A DNA stretch of 64,000 bases, taken from the NCBI GenBank assembly GCA_012064415.1, contig SSNU01000223.1, forward strand, positions 248,001 to 312,000. Direction: 5' to 3'. The DNA is from Gyrodactylus bullatarudis (Eukaryota; Platyhelminthes; Monogenea; Gyrodactylidea; Gyrodactylidae). Below, in pieces: positions 1 through 13,400 of the stretch (its first letter is position 1; the number at the start of each line of letters is the position of its first letter). The notes under the pieces are model-generated. The model ran no database searches. It had not been told where the DNA came from and worked only from the letters and a program-made list of their open reading frames with translations. The position numbers and the translations under genes were made by a program.

Positions 1-1468
1 TAATGAATCGCTTTAAATTATCTGAAATCAACAGCTTATGTCCTTTCACCAAAGTTTTTTACTGACACAGTATCATTTCACGTTATTTTTCCGAATGAAA
101 CCTGTAAATTTTAACATCAATTTCGCCTTAAATTTTTTTAATATTGATAAAAAGTCATAAACTACTAAAGCTAATTGATATGAAGTTGGGAATCTATGAT
201 TTTTACAGAAATCTCGATATTTTCATTAAGAATTCGAATTTGTTAAAGATTTTCTGGAATCCTACTCATGCTGCCCACTTTTACCATTTGAAGAAAAAAA
301 AATCTGAAAAAAATTATTTTTATGAAGAATATTGTCATTTTTCAAATTCCCATTTGACGCCAAAATCCCATTTTTTCGAACTTTTCACTACTTGAAAATC
401 AATGAAATTTCGATAATTCAAAATCTCTCAAAAATGGGGTAACTGTCGATAACTTGACGGTGCTAGTCAGCTATCTTGTCTAATCTTAATCCTGAGATTT
501 TTCATAAAAATAATTTTTTTCACATTAACTTAAAATCCTTGTTTCTATAGCAACCAGAGGAAAATACCGAATTTTCATCTTCATTTCAATTTGGTTTATT
601 TAGAGTAGATAATTATACAGTTACTGAAAGCTTGTCGAAAAAGACCACAAAGAAAATTATTTTATCCCGCTGTCTTTTTTTCATCTCTGCGGCATCAGTT
701 ATGAGAGTTTTCACTGGATGCACTGGAAAATTCATTCATAAATTTCAAATGATTCTGATTTACAGAAAAAAGTACATTTTTAAAGAAATGCGAAATTTTT
801 AAAATCTGTAAATGATTTCCAGTAAATAACTAGAATAACTTCTTCTATGGATCAAATATCGTTTTTTATGGTGTTATTTTATTGAGCAAATAAATTTTTG
901 TTATATTTAAAATTAAAAAATCTAGAAAATTGATTGGTTTTAAACTTTGAACTTCAAGTACAGCAGTTATTGTCTTGAGAACTTTTTATTGTTCAGTCTC
1001 TTAAGAAATGAAATAATTTTTGCCAAATGTGGTTGAAATTTGAACAATTATCTAATACAATATTTTGAGATATTAATTGTTCTTCAGATGCCAGTTCTTA
1101 TTAGTATTATCAAAAATATTTAAGCCTTTCGATTTAAAATTATTGTAAATTTATTGAAATACTTTTTATAGGAATTTCCCAAACCTTGATAGAAATGAAG
1201 AAAATTTCATGAAATCTCTCTTAAATCATACCTCTGATAGGTAGCAAAGGTCATTAAATCTTTAGTTTCAAAAGGCAGACAAATTCTATTTCGATTGCCA
1301 CTATGAAGGGAAGTAAGAAAAAGGAAATCTGTCATTCTCTGCCTACGCATTGTACACAATGTACACAGACAGTCAGAATGCAGTGCAAATGAAAGCCGTT
1401 AAAGTAATAAAAAAATGCCCTACCTCATTGTTTTTTATTGAAGAACAAAAAAAATCTCCCTCTCTTAC
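1..1468. other. Left edge, no resolved exon
   Basis: This stretch lies downstream of the last exon I can place for the large minus-strand membrane gene. The next exon is expected here or beyond the window edge. A possible very short terminal exon (acceptor TAG just right of 1300, giving a few codons then a stop in phase 0) can be drawn, but nothing supports it. Part of the stretch (about 160-500) is a repeat copy listed separately. Confidence 0.5.
156..560 (+). repeat. Partial copy of fold-back repeat family A
   Basis: Two blocks match the complete fold-back element at 5161-5848. Positions 165-370 match its left arm (CTAAAGCTAAT..., then TTTTTACAGAAATCTCG and TTGGAATCCTACTCAT-like sequence). 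Positions about 388-500 match its centre at 5505-5620 almost base for base. The right arm is missing, so this is a truncated copy. It contains an open frame, which is a repeat shadow and not a gene. Confidence 0.75.
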
Positions 1469-4400
1469 TTGATCATGTAGGATTCGATCACGAATTCGTT
1501 CCATTTCCAGGGAGAATTTTATGTTTATCTTGTTCAGATTGTTTAAGAGATTAATGGCTTGAAAGTTATTATTGCTGTTTCTATCAGTCATGAAGGAGGA
1601 AGGGTCATCCTTGTATTGTTTCTCTTCTAAACTCTCATAATTCTCGGACAGACTGGCAGGATTCATCAGTGCTGCATTAGTATTGAAGTTGTTATCAGCC
1701 AATTTGACACTGAAAACAAAAAATTTTAGTCTACCAAAAACAAATTTTCCAGGCATTATTAAAATTATGAATGAATTGATCTACTGCGACATAAATAAAC
1801 TCGCGGAAACAGATTTTATAGGTAAAGACAAGATCTCTTAGCGAGGACGGCCAAAGAAAAAGAGATTCAGATCTGAGGCAGAAAAAATTTTGTGAACAAT
1901 TCGTTGAATACATTTGGATCACTTTTTCTTATGTTTTTTTCGTAATCCCTTGTATTGAGAAATCTTGGCAACACGATATCAAGAGAAAAACTAAGCAAAC
2001 CTACATCAAGATAGAGTTTTAGAAAAAAATTGAAAAAATTCATGGCATTTTTCAAAATACCCCTGTCAACCACTATTATTTCCCTAAATAACCCTTATTT
2101 TAATCATTCTAGGTCCTCAAGTTGTTTATGATTGGTATTTGGATTAGGTATAGTGAAAGTTAGGTATATATATCGACCATATTTTCTTTTATATGGTAAG
2201 GCATCATGATCTTCCTTGAACTTGAAGCACTTGTTAGATAGATGAAAAAAATTCTTGCAACAAGCAATGCAACATTTATTAATTTTGTATTTTAATGAAT
2301 TCTCTAACTAATTTTCTAATTTAAAAATACTCTTTTTCACAGAAGCAGTAGTAGTCCAAATGTGAGAATGATATACTTTGTGTATTTCATGTGATGAGAA
2401 AAGAAGAGTTTTTTAAACTGATGGCATCGCCAAATAGGGGTGGGTTAGAGGATGAAGAGTGTAAAAGGAATGTCACTTACATTTAAGGATGAAATGCAAA
2501 CCAAACATACCTCCACAAAAGAGAGAACAGAAAGACACATTTCTATTCCTTAGCACACAGAAAGAAAAAAAGGATTGAAAAGTGAATGGAGGGATTCCAT
2601 CGACATTGACAGTTTTGGGCAAATTTGGGAGAAAATAATAGAGGAAAGAGGGAAGTGAGAGCTTCATTCAATCCAAAGACAGCGTGATTGACTGACGCTT
2701 GAGCTTCCACTAATGGATCAATGAGAGAAAAAAGTAATTCTCATAGAAGATATTAATTAAGAATGGAGAACTAAAGTCAATCTATGCTTTTTTATCATTT
2801 TTTTCATCAAGAACTCGAAGTGATATCTAAACCTAGTTCAAATTAGCATGAGAATTTACAATCTTTACGAAAAACTATTTTAATTAACTTGATTTGATCA
2901 TATCTCATGAATACTCTCCATTGAATATACTGAACCTTGACCGAACCATAGACTAGGTATAAGGTGGAATACTAAATAATAGGCTCGAATTGGCCTTACA
3001 CCAAGATCTCGCACTTTTAAGAATGAACCTGGTTAGTTATGCGCAATAGGCCCAATTTTGCTCTGAGCCTGAAGCGAACTGCTAACAAGAGATCTTTATT
3101 TGTGAAACGACCTGGCATATTTTCCCTTCATTGAGTTCCGGAATTCTGTTGATTTTGAATATTTGAAGCAATTAATACTGGAAAAACATAGAACGAATAA
3201 TTCAAAATTGAGATATCGCAGAACTCGCCGTCATTGTGGGATATAGAACCATTAATTACCCAAAATTACGAAATTTAACTTTTTCTTGAGAATGAAGAAT
3301 TTCTCCGAATTTTAGTGGCTAATTCGAATTGATTCACGATTTATTTCAGTCCTTTAGTTCGGGTTGTGAATAATTTGATTTTCAAGAATAAATTTTTCTT
3401 GATTGAAACATCAAAAATCCGATCAAGGAACCTTTTTTTAGATAATCAACCTGCTAGACCTTCTTAAGGAATTGACACTTGCCTGTCAGAATTCTAACAT
3501 CTAGGCTTGAGAAGACAATCTCCATCAAACTGAATATTAACGGACATATAACAACACTTCACTAGCAATTTGAATGTCTAATAAACAAAAACTTTTAAGA
3601 CCCCACCCTTTCTATACAGATTAGAGAGTTTTTACTTTAGTAAGTTAGAAAATATCAATGTCTTCGAATGAGGATTAGAATTTTCATAGGAAATTACACT
3701 TACAATTGCTTATCAATTGGTTTTCCTTGGAAGAAAATGCACAAGGCTATTGTTATCATAGTAAGTCCAAGGAATGAGATTAGATCAACATAATGCATAT
3801 CACCCTGGTTACAATATCCATTGAATCCGATATTTGTTGACTTTAACGATTGTAGACTTTCATAATTATTCAAAGTAATCCGATTGCGAGGCTATTGATG
3901 AAAAGATATTGGATGATGAGTTAAAAGTTTTTATAATTATAAGAGTCATTGCCATTCTAATACAATTTAGGTTTTAATTTCAAATCGATCATCTTAAGAT
4001 TTTCTATTCAATTTTTAGTCCAAGCAGGGACTCCTTTACCAGACATAAATTTCAATATTGATATGGGAATAACGATTCTGATTGGTCAATATCAAGAGAT
4101 ATAGTTTAAACTGTTTAATAAATGCTAATAATAGCATTATTTCATTATTCTTAAATTGATTTTCGACCTTTTTACTTGCTCCCTTCACTGATTGGCTCAT
4201 ATTTTTGTGGACCAATCAAATTTCATTAAATTTGTCGATAAGAAAATACATGGGTATTTCATGTTGAATCAAATCATCTGCCTAACTAGGCTCTTTTTTC
4301 TGATATATTAAAGCATTTTAAAAATCCCAAGATTATCTGAAAATTTCTTCAACATATAAAAATATTATACAAAGGTCAGATTTTAAATATCAAAATAAAA

Positions 4401-7400
4401 AATATGGGCAAGAATGAATGTGAAAGAATTACGAAAAGCGAATCTTTTTAAAACATGTTGTAAATGCTAGCTCCCAGACAAAGAATAGCATTTTTGATAA
4501 TGATGATTAGATAGATTGAATAAGGAAGGGATACATTAGTGCTCTTACCTAAAGGTTAAAGGAATTTTAGGGATGAAGTGAGATTGTTATTGATATCATT
4601 CAAGAGCATATTTATCGATGACGCTTTATTTCATAGGATCTCTGATTGGTAGAGAAAGATGGATAAAAAACAGGGCATATTTTAAGCGTTTAAGATTAGA
4701 AATACATGACCTAATATAACTTTATAACTTTGAACCCATGTGTTCTATCAAGTTTTTTCTTAGAGTTTTGACGGTTTTAAAACCTGAGGATTCACAGACT
4801 TTTATAATATAACTTTTATGACTATTTGAGGCCTTAGTAATAAGGAATCTAACATCAATCAAATTCTTGCATCTCAATCAACTTTGAATCTCAGAAGCAT
4901 CTGAACAATCTCCAGAATATTCTGAGAGTTTGATGAAAAAATGAGATTTTTGTAAAATGCCTGCTGTGACATAATGGTATCTCTCTCCTCTTATCCTTTC
5001 CAAGGTTCAAACCCTCTCACATCAGGCACATTAAACACTCTTTACCTGTTTCTTTATTTTTACAAATCATTATATCGATGAATAAATATGAATGTTTCAA
5101 TTTCAAAAAGAAAAATCACACATTCCCAAATTCATGGAGAACAGCCGTATCTTCTCATTACTAAAGCTAATTTATATCAAGTTGTAAATCTATGATTTTT
5201 ACAGAAATCTCGATTTTTTCATCAAAAATTAGAATTTGTTAAAGATATTTTTGGAATCCTACTCATTTGAAGAAAAAAATTATTTTTATGAAGAATATTG
5301 TCATTTTTCAAATTCCCATTTGACGCCAAAATCCCATTTTTTCGAACTTTGAGCTGAAAATTTTTGTTGATTTGAAAGTGGGAGACTGATTGAAAGAGTT
5401 TTTTCATGATTAAGATTAGACAAGAAAATCAATTCAACTGAATCTGATCTAATGCTTAACCTTATTATCGTTTGGGAGCGGAATTTCAAATTTTTAGATC
5501 ATTTTCACTACTTGAAAATCAATGAAATTTCGATAATTCAAAATCTCTCGAAAATGGGGTAACTGTCGATAACTTGACGGTGCTAGTCAGCTTTCTTGTC
5601 TAATCTTGATCCTGAAAAAAAATTTCGATAAGCTTTCAAATCAATAAAAATTTTCAGCTCATAGTTCGAAAAAATGGGATTTTTGCGCCAAATGATAATT
5701 TGAAAAATGACAATATTTTTCATAATAATAATTTTTTTCTTTATATGGGCAACATGAGTAGGATTCCAAAAAAATATCTAACAAATTCGAATTCTTGATG
5801 AAGAAATAGAGATTTCTGAATAAACTTCATATCAACCAATTTTAGTTCAGAGTTTTAGCCATGATCAATGCGAACAGAACTCGAATCCACAGAGCACTCC
5901 CAAAAGCAATAACTTACCCAAGCTTGTAGTTTTTCAGGAGAATTGCTAAATAAAATTATAACAAACTTGTAAGAGATGCAAAAATTATCTGGAATACATA
6001 AAAAACAATGGGATATTCTCAAACTGGTAATCAATATGACTGAGTCATTCATTTCTTTCCCAAGAGACGGAATTGTTTACTCCAACTAAATGACCAATCC
6101 CCTTTATATCACCACATTTAGAGATAAGAAAATACACTGTATTTTCGTAGGGCAGTTGAAAAGTAAAATTGATTATACAGCGCGCTAAATGAAAAATAAA
6201 TTTATTCCTCTATTCAATTTATAGTATAGTGCACGAATGCGTAGCTGAGTAAAAATGCAGACAAAATTGATATTTCCCCTTTATTAAATAACAAAGATTG
6301 CTTATGTAGTATATGGATGAGAGAAGAGGAAGTGATTCATATTCTCAGCAGAATCAGATGAATTAGATTTCATCCACTTATGTGTACACTCAATCAAGTA
6401 GGCCATGATTAAATTCTATTTTTTTTGGGGGAAATCTATATCCCAGAGTAAGCTGCAATTGAATCATGAATGTGTTTGACAAATGTAGTCCTGATGAAGT
6501 AATCAATATTGTCCCCATTCCACCCCATCCACATACAAAGTTCATTATTACGCATTTTTTTGAGTACGAGAGTAGTGTAGTAGTAAAAACACATAAATTT
6601 CATTCATTTCTTTTTGATATTGCAATAGAAAAAAAACATTCAACTGATACATAGTTATGTATTGTATTAGAATGAGATTACTCTGATAGAACACACACGA
6701 ATGTAGTAGATGGAGGCATACGATATATAACATTACTCTTAGTTGAGTATTCTTTGTTTGTATAAGAGATTTCCTGTTATTATATTTTTCGATTGAAGAA
6801 GATATTTATGAAGGTAATATTTTCATGTTTCTTCACGATCAATTCCAAACGAATAATGTATTTTTTCAGCTTATTTTACAAGTGAAGATTATTTGAGATG
6901 GATTCTATAAGATTTATTTCTTCTGTATCGAAACTTTTGGCAAAATTAATTGCTCTCTGACTACTCTCTACAGCTATTCTCGTTGAATTTGGGAATTTTT
7001 GATTTTTACAAAAATCTCATTTTTTTCATCAAAATTTCGAAATTTTCAGAAGATTTTTTGGAAACCTTTACACAATGCGCACTGTCACTGATTAAAGAAA
7101 AAAAATTGATAGCAAACCTCACAACTTTCCATTCGGGTAGAGGGGAACATACCGTATATGCAGAGCGTATACAAGCGATAATTTTTTTTTCAACCATATA
7201 TGAAAATACCAATAACTTGGAGCTTTAAAAAAATAGCTTCTGAAAATAGTAGAACAACAAACGACCCCTCAAAGCTTTTTAAACGTTGATTTCAATGAAA
7301 TGATTCTTATCAATTAATTTTGAGAATTTAAAACACATTTAGTTGATATAATATTCGAATTATTCATTAATTAATATCTCAGAAATATTTTAGGTTAATA

Positions 7401-10400
7401 ATAATAAATACTTTTCATTTTTTCAAAATTTAAATTGAAAATTAAAATTTTATCTAGTTAGGTAAGTGGTAGATATACACGCGTTTCTCGCATATTAGGC
7501 TTTCTTACAGAATTACAGGGCACCAACAATCCTCTAATTTTTGAATAACTATCGAGAAATTTCTTTTGGAAAACATAATAATAATCTTTAATGTAAGAAA
7601 GCCCTCCTGATTTTCCTAGAGAACTATGAATAAGAGTTAGTATTGTTAATAAGTATCATAAACAAACAATATTCGGTAGGAGAACTCATTAGGCTTATTT
7701 GAATAAGTGGAATCTTCCTTATACATTCTGTATTTGAGTGTATCAATTCAAAGATACTAAATTTCAGTTCAATTCGGCTTCTCCAGACAAAGAGCTGTTA
7801 CGGACATTTCCAACGGCTTTTTAGTTGGTTAAGTTAGAGAAAAGTTGCCCCCTCTTATTTCTCTCAAAGTTTACTTTGAATAGTGTTGGTCTTTTTATTA
7901 TTGATGACATGAAAACTCACCGCAATTATTCATTAAAAAAAATTACTGCAAAATCTGAAGGAGGCAAATGTTCTATAGATAAGCCTTTTAGTTCTTCTGA
8001 TTTAGCGAAGAGTGACTACTAAGGTAGGGGGAAATTTTTAACTCCATATAAGTACCATTTTTTCTGATAGAACTATCAATTCTAAGCATTATTTTTTATT
8101 GAAGCAAGTGTCGAAAATGCTTCACCATGATGTCATTTAGTAAATTTGAAAAAGAAAAAACTTGTAAGAAATCGCACTTCAAAAATTCGATTTTTTTACC
8201 TGAATACGATTAGATAGTGAAAAACCAATGGCAGATTCAGAAAGCTCATAAAATTTTGAGCCTATTTTCTCCAAAATTTTCACAACCCCAGAAAATTGAG
8301 TAGTTTTTTTATCAAGCGTCAATTAAAAAAGTTGAACTGATTAAAAGAAAGTTTAGTGTTCGAAAATCATTAACTTTCTTTTCACAAAAGTTTCTTGAAG
8401 AGTATCTGATTCTAAATTCCCATCTTGATATCAACAAACCTTGTTATGCATTGTAACATTTCTGGGATTTTATTATCGGTCGATATAGTGAGATAGATGA
8501 AACGAATATCAAACCAGCTAACAAGGAATAAAACCAAAATGACATTATCAAACTGTCATATGAATTCTTACAAAAATTGTTGATTTAAATTCAATAAGGG
8601 AATACAAAGAGGCGTAAAAGATATTTTTTTCATCAGAGGCATTACAATATTTAATTAAATATTTTTTGCTAGCCTTGCTTTTTTGATCTTTTGACAGAAG
8701 AAGTAAATTGAAAACTCTCCCATCTTGTAAAGCCAACACATGGTCAGTTAGAAAAGATATTTCTAAATTATTTTAACAAATAATAGTATAATTGAATTCC
8801 TGTGATGACTTATGACTATGACAAAGGAGCATCGAAGTTCAAAGAATACTTCCGTATAAACACTTTTTAAAATTGGTTGATATAAAGTTGGGAATTTTGA
8901 TTAAAATTTGAGCGGAACTTTTTGAGATGAGCTCCAAGCTTTTGATTTTAAGATAGAGCATTGAATTTTGGCATTCTTAATTTTTTAATCTCTATCTAAT
9001 GGTGTTCAAATCATAACTACACATATGCGTAAAACATGTAAAAAGTTGTTAATAGCTCGGGTCTATGGAGGAATTTCACAATAAATCTAAGTTCATCTAA
9101 AAGATAATCTCTTAAAGGTTGTTTGTACAAAAATTTATGAATCAGTGACTCAATCTGGTCAGATAATGTTTTCTGAAAAACCCCTTCTAATTATTTTGTA
9201 AAATCACTGTTATGTTACTTTTAGGTACGATGGTCATAATTATGAATAAAAATGGGGGTGTGCCTTTTCTAAAGAACGCAAGTCGAGCGACCACTACACA
9301 GTGATTTCCCTACATAACGCCTCGAGATAACTCTACCCGTTGTTAGCATGAATAGAATCTAAAAACAACAAGATTTTCAAAAAAATTAAAGCCAATTTTG
9401 GATCAAACTTTGAACTGGAATTTCTTTCAGATTTTCAAAGATTTATAATCAAAAATGTGTAGCATGGTAGAACTTGAGAGCCTCTATCTATTGATACAGC
9501 AAATTTTCTTGTACGAATCAATATAAAAAAGTTTTTATTGAGGCAGATATAAGTCTAATTTTTAATTCAATTGATAGAGCATAAAATTTGACGGTCATTC
9601 ATGTAAAATGATTGTTGAATGGGACTCGAGAACTTTGCAAAAAAATACGAATTTTAATACTCGAATCTGATTGGTTGTTGCATATGGGGAGGTATAAAAA
9701 CAGAAAATCGCATGGGGTAGAGTAATCTCGAGGCGTTATGTAGGGAAATCACTGTATATCAATTTTTTTATCAGGAATTCAAGAACATTTTGAAACCCAA
9801 GTCATGGTACTTTCCTTTACAGTTTCCAATTTTTGATAACCTCAATCACAACGGATCATAATTTTTAGATTTTTAAATATCAATGACATTTTTAAGCTTA
9901 GTTAAAAAAGATGTACGATCGCGATGATAGATATCATTGAAAAGAGTTTGATTTTATATATTGTATTGAAATAAACTTACATGATTTTCCAAATAGCTCG
10001 ACTGTTCATGATGATCAGTGTTGTTGTTTTGGCCATCTACAACTTGAATGTTTGTTGATGTTATCAAATTGTTCTTTTTGATTCTTATTGTCCGATAATG
10101 ACCGAACCAGAGACGTTTAACAATACGATAGGTAGTTACACATCTTGAAACAATAAGATAAACATCGAGAAATAACAAGAGCATTCTCAAGTGTCGAATT
10201 GATATATGGAATTGGTTATGATTGGAGAAGAATGTATTCTGATCTTGAATATCATCCGCTTGAATATTACTTGATGATCGAAAGTATCTGGAATAGAAAT
10301 TTGAAATAAAGAATATCTGAATTCAAATTCAGTATTTGAAAAAAATCCCGAAGATTTTTTTCGAGATTCGCATTCAATCTTTTATTACGAATCTGAAATT

Positions 10401-13400
10401 ATTTTTGGTTTGGGAGTTATCGATCAAAAACTGGGTAATTTTTGATCCATCTTTGAAGCTACAGCAAATAGAGTTTAGGCGATTGCAAATTTGATTTCTA
10501 CGGGTAGGATTATTCGCTAAAAGTTATCTTACTTTTAATCTATGACATTGGGAAGTAGGATTTCCAAATAAACGTTTTAAACAAAAATTAATTGTACCTA
10601 CCTATGAGAGGCTATCCAATCAAAACCCTTTCTTCAAATATTGTAATTTTGAATGTAGTTATATTGGCATGTAAAGACTGATGAGTATGCCTGTAATATA
10701 GCGCTTATCTCTTAAAAATTTGGGCATCGCCTTTCATTTAAAAAAATGGTAGACACCATAGCCAAAGTAAAAGATGAAATAACAGTTCATTTGTCAGAAG
10801 AAAAATTAATCTTTTGGAAAAAATCAACTATCTTTGAATTAGTATAGCACGTGTTTGACTATTGAAATCTGAATTAAAGATTTCCTTACACTTGTAAAAT
10901 ATTTATTTAGTTAATATAAATTAAAACTGATAGAATTGACCTAATCATAATCAGAGAGTGAGTCCAATGGCCTTTGCAATGTTCAAGATCTGAATTTAAT
11001 TACAATTAAGGAAATTGTTGCTGACCCGAATGGTTCAACTTTAGTTTCAAATGAAAAACATTTATTTCTAAAATTTATCCGTCATTGTAATCCACGTTCA
11101 TACCTCAGAGTTGATCTATTACGCCACAGATGACTTGCTAGGACTATAATTCTATGTGGTAAAAGACTCACTCTAACCCTAGAACCATAACTAAACCAAG
11201 GCGCATGAAAAGATGAAAAGAAGAATATTCATTTATTAGATGTAAAACCATTATTCTATCAAATCTAGTAAATTTAATATCTGTTTGAAATTTTGCTAAA
11301 CATTTCTTAATATTATTAAATATTATGAGGCAAATATATTTATTCAATTATATTCTAACAATAATTTAAAAATAGTTATAAATTATCAACTCTGAGGGCT
11401 GAGTGTGGATGACAATGACAGAATTTTAGAAATAAATGTTTTTCATTTGAAACTAAAGCTGAACCATTCAGGTCAGCGACAATTTCCTTAAGAATTTTAA
11501 TTATCTCCAGATCTTGAACATTGGAAAGACCCTCTCTCTGATTATGATTAGGACAATTCTTGATAATCAAATTATTTCTCAACCAGTAATTATCAGTTTC
11601 AAGCCAATCAATGAGAAGTCTGCAATTAGCAATAAGGGAACGAAAAGGAAAAGATGCAGTGGGCAGTTACAAATAGATTCTTTCCTTACAAAACGATAAT
11701 TGCAGTCCTTACCTCTCCCTGCCAACACCAACTCAAAAGTTGAACCTGATCAACCAATCAGAGGATTCCAAAAATGCACTAATTTTCTGTATAAATATCA
11801 AGCCGGTGTAAGAGTCTGATGAGAACCGGTGAAATAAAAGCTTTGTAATTACATATTCACTAGTCTCCCAATCCTCTTAATGAATTCCTCATTAAATAGC
11901 TCAATAAAGCTGAACCATTCAGGTCAGCGACAATTTCCTTAAGAATTTTAATTATCTCCAGATCTTGAACATTGGAAAGACCCTCTCTCTGATTATGATT
12001 AGGACAATTCTATCAGTTTTAATTTATATTAACGAAATAAATTTTTTACAAGTGTAAGAAAATCCATAATTCAGATATTATAACTTATAATTATTTTCAT
12101 ATCCCCTGAAAATATGACTTTAATTGAGAAATCCGAGCCCGCTCAAATTTTCAGAAATACTTTACATTAAAAATTGTTGAAGAATGAATGTGTTAAGATA
12201 AAAATATCGTCTGCGATTATTAATCTTGATAATCCAATGAAACAATTACAAAAAACCAAAATCTCTGAACTCTGATTGGTTAGTAATTTTTTTCATTTAA
12301 ATAATTTTTGAATGGGTCCTACTTTAATTAACGACCAATCGAAAACTGAGTGAGCTTCTTCAGTAGTAGTGTTATGCTATCCAGATTTCTCAATTTTTTC
12401 AACAGTCCTCAGACAAAAAAATGAAGCAAATTGATAACATTGTAGGAGATTGGAAAAATATTCTCTTATAAATAAATCTGGTTTTTGGAAATTTTCGTAT
12501 TCTCATATACAACATTTATATGACCAATGTCCTCATCTTCAAATTCAATAGGATTACTTTGGTTACTATATCATACCAATATACGCTACAGTTTTAATCT
12601 AGGACATTTTATGTAGAGAGAATAGTAATTGTTTGTGAATTGTAAAAGTTGAATGAATTCGATTACTACTGAAAAAATTATTTCTGAGGCAAAGAAAGAC
12701 TATGGTATGCAAAAATATATGTAAAAATAATTTACAAATCACTAAATGACATAGGAGTATGCAATTGTAAGGAAACTAATTTATTTTGTAAATTCTACAC
12801 ACACAGAATGAGAGACGGCAACAACTGGAATATGCAGCATTGCTCGAAGTAAGTAAGCTAGGAGGAAGAAATCTACATTTTCTCTTTTAATTCCCAGAGG
12901 AAATTTTTCGATAGATAGGGGTGAAAACATTTTGTTTGTAGTCCTTGATGGGGAAAATAGCTTTACAATTCCAACTTGACCACTCGTACAGTTCATCTTG
13001 ACATACCGAGAAGTGAAGAGAGTATCAATAACAGGGAAAAAGAACCAAGAAAAAGCGAAAAAGAATAAGCGGTCGATTCGAGTGTATCGTAATTTGATTA
13101 CACAATGTGCCTTCAGACTTTGCGAGAGAGAAAGAGGAAGGAATAGTTTACATTGTATTCCGCGAGTACTCATAAGTGAATTTATTCTGTTCTATATTGA
13201 CAATAGTCTATTGTGAAATGTTACCATGGTAATATGATAAATATTCATGCTATTGGTAACATGGAGATACAGGTCCATATTTGATTCAACTGTTTTAATC
13301 TATTTCTGGGTATAACTGAAGAACTAAAGTTTTCATTCGTTATGATTATAATGGGAAAAACATCTCTCGAGGAATGATCGAGGTTTTGAGGTTCGAGTGT

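Noticed and set aside
4951..5100. Functional tRNA gene
   Set aside because: The anticodon arm is not convincing, the T stem is mismatched, and a second copy with the same non-tRNA tail exists, so a SINE fits better.
12781..13216. Overlapping frames of 130 and 72 codons on opposite strands
   Set aside because: They lie in an intron of the membrane gene, overlap each other, and carry no family motif. The composition is hydrophobic/basic as expected by chance.
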